From Trebonia sp036501515 (GTDB lineage Bacteria > Actinomycetota > Actinomycetes > Streptosporangiales > Streptosporangiaceae): a stretch of 64,000 bases of DNA. The position numbers were made by a program, and so were the translations under genes. Every line of letters starts with the position of its first letter. Position 1 is the first letter of the stretch. Below the pieces are notes generated by a model. It did no database searches. It was not told where the DNA came from and saw only the letters and a list, made by a program, of their open reading frames with translations. Location: positions 50,668 to 114,667 of the forward strand of contig DASYAD010000472.1 of the NCBI GenBank assembly GCA_036501515.1. The letters run 5' to 3'. Shown one piece after another: positions 7,318 to 16,459 of the stretch.

Positions 7318-10300
7318 ATGAAGATGCTATCCCGCCCAGTCGATCAGATAAAAGACCATTACTCGGCGGTCGTGATCGGCTCGGGATACGGCGGTGCGAT
7401 CGCCGCTGACCGCATCGCCCGCGCTGGGCGAGATGTCTGTGTCCTTGAGCGGGGGAAAGAGCTGCACCCCGGCGAGTTCCCGAATTCCGCGCTTTCCGCG
7501 GCGCGGGAGATGCAGGTGCACACGCCCAAGGGTAACCACGGGTCCGCACTGGGAATGTTCGACTTCCACGTAGGCCCTGACGTGACCGTCTTGTCGGGGT
7601 GCGGCCTTGGCGGAACCTCGCTGATCAACGCCAACGTCGCCCTTGAGCCGGGGGACGCGGTCTTCGCGGACGTACGGTGGCCCGCCCCGCTGCGGCAGCA
7701 TCCCGAGGTCCTGCGGCCCTTCATGCGCACGGCCAAGACGATGCTCGGGTCCAACCCCTACCCGTCCGGGTGGCCGGAGCTGCCCCGGCTGCAGGCACTA
7801 GAACTGGCGGCGGAGGGCCTGGGCCGCCAGGTGGTGCGACCCGACATCAACGTGACGTTCACCGACGGCCTGAACGCCGTCGGTGTGCGGCAGAACGCGT
7901 GCACGCTGTGCGGGGACTGCTGTTCCGGCTGCAACTACGGGGCCAAGAACACGGTCCTGATGAACTATCTCCCCGACGCGTACGCGCACGGCGCACACAT
8001 CTTCACCGAGGTGGCGGTGCAGTCCGTGCGGCGTTGCCGTGACCAGTGGCTGGTGGCCTTCGAGACGCGCGACGAGGGGGCGCAGCGGTCTCCCGGCGGC
8101 ACTCCGCGGTTCGTGACCGCCGACGTCGTCGTGCTCGCGGCCGGCACGCTCGGCTCGACGCAGATCCTGCTCAGGTCACGTGACCTGGGGCTGCCGGTGT
8201 CGGACAGGATCGGGCACGGATTCTCGGGTAACGGCGACGTGCTGGCGTTCGCCTACGACACCGACCGGCCGGTGGCCGGCACCGGCCTGGGCAAGCGCAT
8301 CCCGCGCGAGGAGACCGCGGTCGGCCCTTCAATCGCCGGCCTGATCGATTTGCGCGGCGCTGACCCCGGCGTGGACAGCGCGCTGATCATCGAGGACGGC
8401 GGCATCCCGGGCGCGCTGGCCTCAGTCATGCCGCTGGTGCTTGGCGCCGCCTCAGAAGGGGTTCCTGAGGACGGAACCAGGCGGCTGCGCGAACTCGCGG
8501 GTATCCCGTTCGGCTCGCACCGCGGCCCGGTCGGCCGCACGCTCACCTACCTGGTGATGAGCACCGACGACGCCGGCGGGCGGATCGTCATGGAGAGCGA
8601 CAGGATCGCGGTGGTGTGGCCCGAGGTCGGCGAGCAGCCGGCGTTCGCCCGCGACAACCGGATCCTGGCCTCGGCCACCAGGGCGCTGCACGGAACGGAG
8701 ACGCCCGACCCGCTCTGGGCCTGGACGAACGGGCGCTCGCTGATCACCGTGCATCCGCTCGGCGGCTGCGCGATGGCCGACGACGCGACCCGCGGCGTGG
8801 TGAACCACAAAGGCCAGGTGTTCGACCCCGTCAGCGGGGGAGTGCACGACGGGCTGTACGTCTGCGACGGCTCGGTCGTCCCGTGCGCGCTGGACGCGAA
8901 CCCGCTGCTCACTATCTCCGCCATCGCCGAAAGGACGGCCGCGCTCTTGATAGAGGACCGTAAGTGGGCAGGCGGCCAGGCGCCCGTCGCGACAGAACCA
9001 GAGCCGGAGCTGGCCCCGCCCACGGCCCGCCTTCAGTTCAGCGAGCGCCTGACCGGCTTCGTCTCGATGAGCGTGCCCGACGACTACACCGCGGGCTATG
9101 ACCGCGGCCGTAGTGACGACGCGCGCGTCGAACTGCTGGTCAGCATCGAGTACGACGACATCGGGGCGGCCCTTGACGACCCGGCCCGCGAGGCCAGGAT
9201 CTCGGGGACGGTCCTCGCACCCGCCCTGTCGCCGCACCGGCTGACGGTCGCCGACGGCCGCTTCACGCTCTTCGATCCCGACCCGTCGCAGGCAGAGACC
9301 TGGCTGATGCGGTACAGGATGACGCTGGAGTCGGCTGAGGGCAAGCGGTACCGCTTCGAAGGCCACAAGGTGCTCCGCGAGAACGGGGTCCGCCGTGCCT
9401 GGTCGGAGACGACCACGCTCTACACGAAGATCGACGGTCTTGACGGGCAAGATCCGGGCACCGGGATCCTGCACCTGAAACTGGCCGACCTGCCCAAGCT
9501 CGTCCGCAGCATCAAGGTCGACGGGGTGCCGCGCCGTCAGCAGGGCGAGTACCGCCGGGCGTTCCTCGAACTGTTCGCCGACGAGATGGTGCACATCTAC
9601 GGCGGCGTCCTCGATGAGGCGGGCGCTTTCCCGAGTGCGCCGAAAACGGCGCCGTCCGTCCGGGAGCCCGCCGACCCGGACGGAACCTGGTGGTGCGACA
9701 GCCAGCGGCAGTGGCACGCCGACGACCGGCTCGGCGACGACGCGTTCCTGCGCCTGACCAGGTACCGGGCGGGCGACAAGGGACCCCTCATGCTGGCCAC
9801 GGGATTCGGCATGTCCTCGCACTCGTTCCTGGCGTCGACCATCGAGCAGAACCTCACGGAGTTCCTGGCCGAACGCGGCTACGACATCTGGCTGTTCGAC
9901 TACCGGGCCGGGATCGACCTGCCGTCGGCCAGGACCGAGTTCACCATCGACGACATCGCCCAGGTCGACTGGCCAGCCGCGGTCAGCCAGGTGCTCGAGC
10001 TGACCGGCCGGGAAAACCTGCAGGCGTTCGGGCACTGCGTGGGGTCCGGATCGCTGCAGATGGCGATGCTCAACGGGCTGCGGGGGGTCCGTGCGGCGGT
10101 GTGCGCGCAGTTCCCCATGCACCCCTCCACGTCGGTCTTCAACCAGGTGAAGTCCGGGCTGCACACGGCCGGCATCTTCAGCCGCCTCGGGGTCAAGGGA
10201 ATGGCGCCAGACATTCGGCCGACGCTTCCCGACGAACTGCTCGACATCACCCTCAGGACGCTGCCGATGCCCGCGGAGGAACGGTGCGGCCAGGCGGTAT

Positions 10301-10710
10301 GCCGGTGGATCAACGCGATCTACGGCTGCACCCACCGCCATGCGCAGCTGAACGACGCGACCCACCGCGCACTCAACGAGATGTTCGGCTTCGGCAACAT
10401 CGACTCGCTCCAGCACCTGTCCCTCATGATGCGCAAGGGGCTCGCGGTCACGCACACCGGCGGTACGGACTATTTCGACCACCCGGAGCGTCTCGCGGCT
10501 ACCAGCCTGCTGCTCCTGCAGGGTTCGCAGAACTACATCTTCCATCCGATCGGCTCGCTCAAGACGCTGCAATGGCTGCAGGAGCACAACCCCGGCGGCG
10601 ATTACCAGCGGGAGGTGCTCCAGGGGTACGCGCATCTCGACGCGATCGTCGGGACCAGGGCCGCCGCGGACGTCTACCCGCGGATCACCAACTTCCTCGA
10701 CGCCAGGTGA
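7318..10710 (+). CDS. GMC-family FAD oxidoreductase fused to an alpha/beta hydrolase
   Basis: A 1130-residue two-enzyme protein. Residues 1-560 are a cholesterol-oxidase-like GMC flavoprotein: dinucleotide-binding GSGYGG at 21-26, a cysteine cluster CTLCGDCCSGC at 195-205 and the C-terminal HPLGG histidine at about 479 with DANPLLTISAIAER. Residues about 570-720 are a beta-rich middle domain. Residues about 810-1130 are an alpha/beta hydrolase (LATGFGMSSHSF, nucleophile elbow GHCVGS with Cys907, late histidine in GYAHLDAIVG near 1106). The nucleophile is therefore cysteine, not serine. ATG 7318 follows TAGGAG. Related fusions are known in actinobacteria and are linked to steroid or lipid oxidation; substrate here is not known. 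Faces the XRE-AAA gene with 13 nt between stops. Confidence 0.88.
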   Translation: MKMLSRPVDQIKDHYSAVVIGSGYGGAIAADRIARAGRDVCVLERGKELHPGEFPNSALSAAREMQVHTPKGNHGSALGMFDFHVGPDVTVLSGCGLGGTSLINANVALEPGDAVFADVRWPAPLRQHPEVLRPFMRTAKTMLGSNPYPSGWPELPRLQALELAAEGLGRQVVRPDINVTFTDGLNAVGVRQNACTLCGDCCSGCNYGAKNTVLMNYLPDAYAHGAHIFTEVAVQSVRRCRDQWLVAFETRDEGAQRSPGGTPRFVTADVVVLAAGTLGSTQILLRSRDLGLPVSDRIGHGFSGNGDVLAFAYDTDRPVAGTGLGKRIPREETAVGPSIAGLIDLRGADPGVDSALIIEDGGIPGALASVMPLVLGAASEGVPEDGTRRLRELAGIPFGSHRGPVGRTLTYLVMSTDDAGGRIVMESDRIAVVWPEVGEQPAFARDNRILASATRALHGTETPDPLWAWTNGRSLITVHPLGGCAMADDATRGVVNHKGQVFDPVSGGVHDGLYVCDGSVVPCALDANPLLTISAIAERTAALLIEDRKWAGGQAPVATEPEPELAPPTARLQFSERLTGFVSMSVPDDYTAGYDRGRSDDARVELLVSIEYDDIGAALDDPAREARISGTVLAPALSPHRLTVADGRFTLFDPDPSQAETWLMRYRMTLESAEGKRYRFEGHKVLRENGVRRAWSETTTLYTKIDGLDGQDPGTGILHLKLADLPKLVRSIKVDGVPRRQQGEYRRAFLELFADEMVHIYGGVLDEAGAFPSAPKTAPSVREPADPDGTWWCDSQRQWHADDRLGDDAFLRLTRYRAGDKGPLMLATGFGMSSHSFLASTIEQNLTEFLAERGYDIWLFDYRAGIDLPSARTEFTIDDIAQVDWPAAVSQVLELTGRENLQAFGHCVGSGSLQMAMLNGLRGVRAAVCAQFPMHPSTSVFNQVKSGLHTAGIFSRLGVKGMAPDIRPTLPDELLDITLRTLPMPAEERCGQAVCRWINAIYGCTHRHAQLNDATHRALNEMFGFGNIDSLQHLSLMMRKGLAVTHTGGTDYFDHPERLAATSLLLLQGSQNYIFHPIGSLKTLQWLQEHNPGGDYQREVLQGYAHLDAIVGTRAAADVYPRITNFLDAR

Positions 10711-10723
10711 CCGCCCGGCGACG

Positions 10724-13700
10724 TCAGCCGCGCAGGCGGGGCCGGCTGGTGATCGCGGCCAGCCCGAGTTCCTGCGCGGTCCGCATGGCGGATCCGGTCA
10801 GCGCGGCTGCCCGCTCGGCGTCGTCCGCCCGCCCCCGCACGGCCAGCACGCGGCCGCACGCCGCTTCAGTCAGCGCCGTCCACGGCCGGGCGCCCATCGC
10901 ACGGTGCCGGCTCAGCGCGGCCTCCAGGTGCGTCACGGCATCGTCGAGGTGGCCGGCCGTCGCGGCCAGCAGGCCGAGCCAGTGATCGGCGGCACCGAGG
11001 AAGCTCGCGAGCCCCAGCGTGCAGTTGCTCCCCGAGTACGGCGCGGCGAGATCGTAGAGCGCCTGCGCCCACTCCTTGTCCGCGACCAGGTCGACCGCGC
11101 CTGAGAACCCCACAACGACGGCCCACCACCAGTAGTTGGTGTCCGCGTTCGTCGCCGCGGCGGGCTCTGTGCGGCGCAGCACCGCCACCGCGCGGTCGGC
11201 GGCGCCCCCCTCGGCCAGGAACCACGCGGTGATGGCGGCCCAGGCAAGGTTTCCCTGGTCCGCCGCAGAAAGAGCCTCGAATCCTGGCACGTACTCGGCC
11301 GCGTGCCCTTGCAGCATCCGCCGGGTGGCATTCTGTCCCACCGAGATCAGCTGGGCCTGCGAGTGGCCGATCCGGGCGAGCCTGCGGCCCAGCTCGGCGG
11401 CCATGGTCTCGGCGTCGGCGAACCTTCCCTCGAGCGTGGCGGCGGTGATGTCCCACATCGCGGCGAGCCTGATGAATTCCGGGTGCCGCACCGCTTCCGC
11501 CAGCGTCTTCAGCTCGCGGGCGGTCTGCCCCGCGGCCGCGTGGGCGCCGTTCTCGAACTGCGCGGCCAGCCGGATCCGCAGCCCTTCGAGGGTCAGCTCA
11601 GGGTCGCCGAGCTCGGCTCCGATCTCGAGGATCTCGCTGGCCACCCTGAGCGCGTCGCCGACGTCGCCTGGTCCGTCAAGCGCCCAGCACCGGTGCAGCA
11701 AGACGGTGGCGAGCGTGCGGGGCCCGGCCGTGCCGCGGGCCATGGCGACCGACTGGTCGCTGAGCGCGAGCCGTTCCGGGTAGGGGCGCACGTTGTGCAG
11801 CCAGTGGGCCAGGCGGGCCAGGACCGTCGCCCGGGTGGCGTCGTCGTGCTCGCCCAGCCGCTTGAGCGCCTCGTCGAGAAGCGTCAGCGCCCGCAGGTCG
11901 GGGCGGGCCGACGCCGGGAGCACGCCGCCGTAGCCGAGCGCGGCCCGCGCGAACAGCGGGTCGCTGCCAAGTCGGCGCGCGGTATCGGCCGCCTCGGCGA
12001 ACCGCTCGTCCCTGGGCGCGTACTCGCCGGCCCGGTCGTGCGCGCCGGCTAGGTCGAGGAGCAGCTCGCAGCGGAGCGGGTCGTCCTCGGGGCCGTGGCG
12101 GTCGAGCAGCTCAAGCGCTCGCCTGAAGTGCCGTACCGCGACCTCGGCCGCTACCTCGCGCAGCGCCCGCTCGCCGGCCTGACGGCCGTACCTGACCGCC
12201 TTGACGGCCGAGCCTTTGCTGGCGGCCGCGCCGAAATGGTGCGCGAGCTCGGCCGGCGAGATGCCGGAACGGGATTCGAGGGTTTCGCCGATCCGCTGGT
12301 GCAGCAGGGCCCGGCGGCTTCTGCTCAGTTCTTCGGAAGTGACCCGCCGCGTCAGGGAGTGCGTGAACCGCCAGCAGTCAGGCTCCTCGTCGATCTCCCT
12401 GATCAGGCCAGCTTTCGCCCCCTGATCGAGCAGGTCGACCGTGGTGTCGTCGGCCAGCCCGGCGGCCGACGCCAGCAGGGCGGTATCGAACCGCTCGCCG
12501 ATCAGCGAGGCGATCGCGAGTGACTCCGCGCACCGGTCAGGCAGCCGCCGGAGCCGGGACCGGACCATGTCCCGCACCGACTGCGGTATCTCGGCTGGAG
12601 TGCCGCCCAGCACGGACGCGTTCTTGTCGAACGCACCGGTTTCTGACAGGTGCCTGGCCATCTCCAGCAGGAAGAACGGGTTGCCGCCGGTCTCCCACTC
12701 GAGTTCGGCCACCATCGCCGCCTCGCGCTCGCCGAACGGCCGGCCGGCCGCGTCCTCGAGCAGGGTGGTGACGGCCTGGTGCTCAAGCCCGCGCAGCGAC
12801 AGGCGCCGGCCGTCGATATCGCGGGTCATCGACGGCAGGGCGGCCGCGAATTCGCTCCGCTCCGGCCCGATGTCGCGGTACATGGCCACGGTGAGCAGCG
12901 GTGTCGAGCGCCTGGCCCGCATCAGGTGGGGGAGCAGGAACAGGGACGGCTGGTCGGCCCACTGCAAGTCATCAAGAACGAGCAGCACGGGATGCCTGGC
13001 CGCGATCCGCCGGATCCAGGTGTCAATCGACTCGAACAACCGGAAGCGCTCAGCCTCGGGCGCCGCCTGCGGCGAGGCACCCGGTGCTCCCGCACGGAAC
13101 GCGGGCTCGGGGCACAGCCGGGCGATTTCCCCGGCCAGGCCGGCCAGGTCCCGGCGCAGCACCGCGTCCGGGCAGGCGCGCGCGTAGTCGTCGAGAGCCT
13201 CACGGAACGCCTGGTACGGTGCGAGCACGTGCTCGTCCCAGCGCCCGTAAAGGACCAGGCCGCCGTCTGCCTGGACGAGCCGCGCCAGCTCGGCGGTGAG
13301 CGCCGTCTTCCCGACCCCCGGCTCCCCGGCGATGAGGGCCAGGACGCGGCGGCCGCTTGACGCGCTCGACCACGCTTCCCGCAGGACGCCGAGTTCTTCC
13401 TCGCGGCTCACGAATGTGCCGCTTGCCGCGGACTCGATCCAGACGACGTTCGAGGCGCCCGCGTCATCACCGGGGCCGCCCGCGCCAGCCGGGACGGTCC
13501 CCGGCGGCACCGACGGCCGCCTGCGAGCCGCCGCCGTGAACTGCGCCCGCTTGTCGCCGGCCAGCCGCAGGGCGTCGGCCAGCAGCTCGGCGGTGGCCTT
13601 ACGGGGGGTTAGGTTGACACCGCGTTCCAGGTCACTGACCGTCCGCGGGCTCACGCCCGCGGCCGCGGCCAGATCCTCCTGGGTCAAACCCGCTTCGGAC

Positions 13701-13750
13701 CGCGCCTGCCTGAGCAAGTCCGCGTATCCGATGGCCGGCTGCTCCGACAT
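10724..13750 (-). CDS. XRE-type HTH regulator with AAA ATPase and helical-repeat C-terminus
   Basis: A 1008-residue cytoplasmic regulator. Residues 10-65 are an XRE helix-turn-helix (TQEDLAAAAGVSPRTVSDLERG). An AAA/STAND-like ATPase follows, with Walker A AGEPGVGKT at 141-149 and Walker B LLVLDDLQWAD at 256-266. From about residue 520 to the end the chain is alpha-helical and alanine-rich, like tetratricopeptide arrays of MalT/AfsR-type regulators. There is no C-terminal LuxR helix-turn-helix, so DNA binding would be N-terminal. The start is ATG 13750, after AAGGGATC; an upstream in-frame ATG 13786 has no better support. Target genes unknown; the convergent GMC fusion is one candidate. Confidence 0.85.
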   Translation of the reverse strand: MSEQPAIGYADLLRQARSEAGLTQEDLAAAAGVSPRTVSDLERGVNLTPRKATAELLADALRLAGDKRAQFTAAARRRPSVPPGTVPAGAGGPGDDAGASNVVWIESAASGTFVSREEELGVLREAWSSASSGRRVLALIAGEPGVGKTALTAELARLVQADGGLVLYGRWDEHVLAPYQAFREALDDYARACPDAVLRRDLAGLAGEIARLCPEPAFRAGAPGASPQAAPEAERFRLFESIDTWIRRIAARHPVLLVLDDLQWADQPSLFLLPHLMRARRSTPLLTVAMYRDIGPERSEFAAALPSMTRDIDGRRLSLRGLEHQAVTTLLEDAAGRPFGEREAAMVAELEWETGGNPFFLLEMARHLSETGAFDKNASVLGGTPAEIPQSVRDMVRSRLRRLPDRCAESLAIASLIGERFDTALLASAAGLADDTTVDLLDQGAKAGLIREIDEEPDCWRFTHSLTRRVTSEELSRSRRALLHQRIGETLESRSGISPAELAHHFGAAASKGSAVKAVRYGRQAGERALREVAAEVAVRHFRRALELLDRHGPEDDPLRCELLLDLAGAHDRAGEYAPRDERFAEAADTARRLGSDPLFARAALGYGGVLPASARPDLRALTLLDEALKRLGEHDDATRATVLARLAHWLHNVRPYPERLALSDQSVAMARGTAGPRTLATVLLHRCWALDGPGDVGDALRVASEILEIGAELGDPELTLEGLRIRLAAQFENGAHAAAGQTARELKTLAEAVRHPEFIRLAAMWDITAATLEGRFADAETMAAELGRRLARIGHSQAQLISVGQNATRRMLQGHAAEYVPGFEALSAADQGNLAWAAITAWFLAEGGAADRAVAVLRRTEPAAATNADTNYWWWAVVVGFSGAVDLVADKEWAQALYDLAAPYSGSNCTLGLASFLGAADHWLGLLAATAGHLDDAVTHLEAALSRHRAMGARPWTALTEAACGRVLAVRGRADDAERAAALTGSAMRTAQELGLAAITSRPRLRG

Positions 13751-13969
13751 GGGTCGGGATCCCTTCGCAGACCATTGCTTTCGCATCGCTTGGCAGGGCC
13801 CTGATCACGGCGCACGGACACGGCGCTGGGCGGACACGGTGCGGCAGGCCCCGGAACCAGGCTATCGACGCGGGCCGCGTCGCACCTTGGTTACCTGAGA
13901 AGGTTTTTGGCGTATCTGTTCCCGCGAAGTTGCCGATGTGGCTGAAGGGGCTGGGTACGCTCATCGCCC

Positions 13970-14449
13970 ATGTCAGATCCAGTCATCAGAGTCGCGGGCG
14001 GTGCCGACGCGCGCGCACTGGCCGCGCTGCGCCGCGCGTGGACCGCCGAGGAATCACCAGCAGAAGACGGCCACGCCGGGGACGAGGCCTTCGAGGCCCG
14101 CTTCCTCGACTGGTACGCGCGCGAGTCGGCCCGGCGCGTTTCCTGGATGGCGGAGGTGGCCGGCCAGCCGGTCGGCATGATGAACCTGGCGGTCTTCGAG
14201 CGGATGCCGCGTCCAGGCCGGGACGCCGTCTCCTGGGGCTACCTGGCGAACGCGTTCGTCCTGGCCGGCTACCGGAACCAGGGGATCGGCGCCCGGCTGC
14301 TGCGGGCGGTGCTTGCCCACGCCGGCGAGCACCAGTACGCCCGTGTCCTGCTGCGCCCCTCCGACCGGGCCGTTCCCTTCTACGAGCGCCTCGGCTTCAC
14401 CGGCGACCATGAACTGCTGATCTGGCGCCCGGCGCCCGCACCCGGCTGA
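13970..14449 (+). CDS. GNAT-family N-acetyltransferase
   Basis: A 159-residue acetyltransferase. The acetyl-CoA pyrophosphate loop is visible as NQGIGARLLRAVLAHA near residues 103-118, preceded by the beta4 strand WGYLANAFVLAGYR, and the C-terminal FYERLGFTG motif is typical. ATG 13970 has no ribosome-binding site but lies 8 nt after TACGCT, consistent with a leaderless transcript. The acyl acceptor cannot be predicted. Confidence 0.87.
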   Translation: MSDPVIRVAGGADARALAALRRAWTAEESPAEDGHAGDEAFEARFLDWYARESARRVSWMAEVAGQPVGMMNLAVFERMPRPGRDAVSWGYLANAFVLAGYRNQGIGARLLRAVLAHAGEHQYARVLLRPSDRAVPFYERLGFTGDHELLIWRPAPAPG

Positions 14450-14459
14450 ATCCTGGCGG

Positions 14460-15002
14460 CTACGACGCCGGCGGCCCGGCGTCCGCGGTGTCGCCGTTGT
14501 AGCCGGCGGGCGGGCCCTCCTGCGGGCCGATCGCCGGCTCGAACGCGGCGGAGCAGGCCGTGAACCGGCGGGACCACGCGCCAGGGTCGGCCGGCCGCCC
14601 GGCGAGCCGGTCGAGGCAGTCCTCCCAGCCGGCCGCGTTCCGCGCCGCCCAGCTCGCCGGCAGCTGGTCGGTGAGCACCAGGCGGGTGCCCTCCCCTTCA
14701 GGCGACAGCTCGAACCGGAGGATCTCGTCGGGGCCCCAGCTGTACGACAGCAGCTTCGGCTCGTCGACGGCCAGCACGGTGCCGGTCAGCGTCATGTCGA
14801 TGACCTCAGGCGGGAACGGGAACGTGATCGAGGCGCCGGCCTCCCAGCGCCCGCCGTCGACGATCACGTCGCTGGGAAACCACGCGCGGAGCTGGTCGCG
14901 GTCGGTGATCGCCTGCCACACGACCGCCGGCGGGTCGGGCAGGTAGCGCTCAAGCCGCACGGCCGGCCGGGGACCGGTCGCGTCGAGTACTGGCTCTGTC
15001 AT
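14460..15002 (-). CDS. SRPBCC (AHSA1-like) domain protein
   Basis: A 180-residue START/Bet v1-like protein. Seen: VRLERYLPDPPAVVWQAITDRDQLRAWFPSD, split here over residues 15-45, then GTVLAVDEPKLLSYSW and ILRFELSPEGEGTRLVLTDQL. The start ATG 15002 overlaps the ArsR stop (ATGA), so it is co-transcribed with and translationally coupled to the ArsR gene. This ArsR-SRPBCC pairing is common in actinobacteria; the bound ligand is unknown. The last 30 residues are a proline/glycine-rich tail. Confidence 0.86.
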   Translation of the reverse strand: MTEPVLDATGPRPAVRLERYLPDPPAVVWQAITDRDQLRAWFPSDVIVDGGRWEAGASITFPFPPEVIDMTLTGTVLAVDEPKLLSYSWGPDEILRFELSPEGEGTRLVLTDQLPASWAARNAAGWEDCLDRLAGRPADPGAWSRRFTACSAAFEPAIGPQEGPPAGYNGDTADAGPPAS

Positions 15003-15316
15003 GCGTTCCTCCTGCGGTCTAGGTGCTGTTCGAGCCGGTCCAGGCGGCCGGCCCACAGCTGGCGGTAAGGAGCGAGCCACGCGTCTACCTCGGCCAGCGG
15101 CTCGGGGCTGATCCGGTAAAGCCGGCGCTGCGCGTCGCCGCGGACCAGGACAAGGCCCGCGTCTTTCAGTATCCGCAGGTGCTTCGACACCAGCGGCTGG
15201 CTGATGCCGAGCCGGGCGACCAGCTCCCCCACCGGAAGCTCCCCGTCGCGCAGCAGGTCGAGAATCGCCTGCCGCCGCGGTTCCGTGATCGCCTGCAGCG
15301 TGGTCGCCATCGCCAT
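14999..15316 (-). CDS. ArsR-family transcriptional regulator
   Basis: A 105-residue winged-helix repressor: ITEPRRQAILDLLRDGELPVGELVARLG then ISQPLVSKHLRILKDAGLV, followed by a wing (RGDAQRRLYRI). No metal-binding cysteine motif is present, so it belongs to the non-metal SdpR-like branch. Of the in-frame ATGs at 15328, 15316 and 15310, 15316 is preferred because it lies 7 nt after a good -10 (TATGTT), which predicts a leaderless message. The promoter spacer holds a perfect palindrome, so autoregulation is likely. Confidence 0.87.
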   Translation of the reverse strand: MAMATTLQAITEPRRQAILDLLRDGELPVGELVARLGISQPLVSKHLRILKDAGLVLVRGDAQRRLYRISPEPLAEVDAWLAPYRQLWAGRLDRLEQHLDRRRNA

Positions 15317-15323
15317 GAGCGTT

Positions 15324-15353
15324 AACATACCTAATCAGTTATATAACCGTCAA
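15324..15353 (-). promoter_or_regulatory. promoter and operator of the ArsR-SRPBCC operon
   Basis: On the minus strand TTGACG (15348-15353), an 18-nt spacer and TATGTT (15324-15329) form a near-consensus sigma-70-type promoter. The spacer contains the perfect 10-bp palindrome GTTATATAAC (15338-15347), placed where a bound repressor would block RNA polymerase. The ATG at 15316 falls at or next to the predicted transcription start. Confidence 0.6.
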
Positions 15354-15454
15354 GGCATGTAATGGGGCAGGTACGTGAGGTGGGCGGTCCGGGAGTACGG
15401 GGAAGGCGGTGCGATGGGCAGGGGTGCGGCGCCGACGGGTGGCGTTCCCGGCGC

Positions 15455-16378
15455 TCAGGCCAGGCCTGCTCCGCGGGCGCAGGCGAGGATGTCGGCGCGG
15501 GCGGGCGCCGACGAGGCCGCGCCCTTCCGCAGCACCGCGAGTGACCCGGCCGCCACGGCGAACCCCATCGCCTCGGGCAGGCGGCCGCCCGCCGCCAGCT
15601 CGGCGGCCAGCGCGCCGGTGAAGACGTCGCCCGCGGCGGTGGTGTCGACGGCGGCCACCGCGGGCGCCGGGACGTAGGCCGCGTTTCCGGCGGAATCCAG
15701 GTAGCGCGCGCCCAGCTCCCCGAGTGTCACGATGACGGACACTGATTCGATTCCGGCCCGTTCGGTCAGCGTGCGCAAGTCCCCGGAAACCAGCACTTGC
15801 GCGGGCACAGGCTGCCCCGCCAGTATTTCGAATTCCAGCTGGTTGACAATGAGCAGGTCAAGCAGCGGCAGCAGTTTATCCGCCTGGTCAAGGCGCATTC
15901 CGCTGATGACATTGAACGCCCCCGCGTCGCGGCCGGCCTCGTAGGCGGCCGTCAGCACCTCCATCGGCACCTCGGCGTGGCTGAGCAGGCAGTCGCCGGG
16001 CCGCACGGCGACAGCCGCGGGCCAGGTCATGCCGCGCACCGCGCCTGGTTCGAACAGGATCGTGTTCCTGGCGCTTGGCTCCACCAGGATCAGGGCCAAG
16101 CCGGTGGTCGTGCCTGCGAGTACTTCGCAGCAGCGGGTGTCGACGCCCTCTGCGCGCAGGAAGTCGAGCACGTCGCGCCCCAGGCTGTCATCGCCGACCG
16201 CGCCCGCCAGGCAGGCGTCCGCGCCCGCGCGGTGCGCCGCCACGGCCTGGTTCAGCGCCTTGCCGCCCATCGTGCGCCAGGAATCACGGACTGGCTTGTC
16301 TTCGCCTGGCCGCGGAAAGGTATTCACGGAGAATGTGACGTCCACATTCAGGCTCCCGACGGAAATGACTTTAGTCAT
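15455..16378 (-). CDS. PfkB-family sugar kinase (ribokinase-like)
   Basis: A 307-residue carbohydrate kinase. The N-terminus SVGSLNVDVTF and GGKALNQAVAAHRAGA match the first PfkB signature (substrate end), and DTTAAGDVFTGALAAEL near residue 245 is the second signature with the catalytic aspartate; the usual GAGD reads AAGD. Conserved asparagine in IVNQLEFEIL (N-x-x-E) supports the ribokinase branch. The start ATG 16378 has AAGG about 10 nt upstream. The sugar phosphorylated cannot be fixed from sequence. Divergent from the amidohydrolase gene. Confidence 0.86.
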   Translation of the reverse strand: MTKVISVGSLNVDVTFSVNTFPRPGEDKPVRDSWRTMGGKALNQAVAAHRAGADACLAGAVGDDSLGRDVLDFLRAEGVDTRCCEVLAGTTTGLALILVEPSARNTILFEPGAVRGMTWPAAVAVRPGDCLLSHAEVPMEVLTAAYEAGRDAGAFNVISGMRLDQADKLLPLLDLLIVNQLEFEILAGQPVPAQVLVSGDLRTLTERAGIESVSVIVTLGELGARYLDSAGNAAYVPAPAVAAVDTTAAGDVFTGALAAELAAGGRLPEAMGFAVAAGSLAVLRKGAASSAPARADILACARGAGLA

Positions 16379-16433
16379 TTACAGTTACCTTGTTCAATCG
16401 CGGTCACAGCGGTCTCGCCAGCGGCTAGCGATC

Positions 16434-16451
16434 ACTATAGCCCGCTATGAT
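16434..16451. promoter_or_regulatory. divergent -10 elements between the PfkB and amidohydrolase genes
   Basis: TATAGT on the minus strand (16434-16439) points to the kinase gene with a leader of about 50 nt. TATGAT on the plus strand (16446-16451) is 8 nt before the amidohydrolase ATG, so that message would be leaderless. No strong -35 hexamer is visible for either. Confidence 0.45.
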
Positions 16452-16459
16452 CTTGAGCC

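Noticed and set aside
16331..16349. Palindrome GAATGTG-N5-CACATTC and a second one at 16363-16380
   Set aside because: Both lie inside the conserved N-terminal coding sequence of the PfkB kinase and can be explained by its codons.
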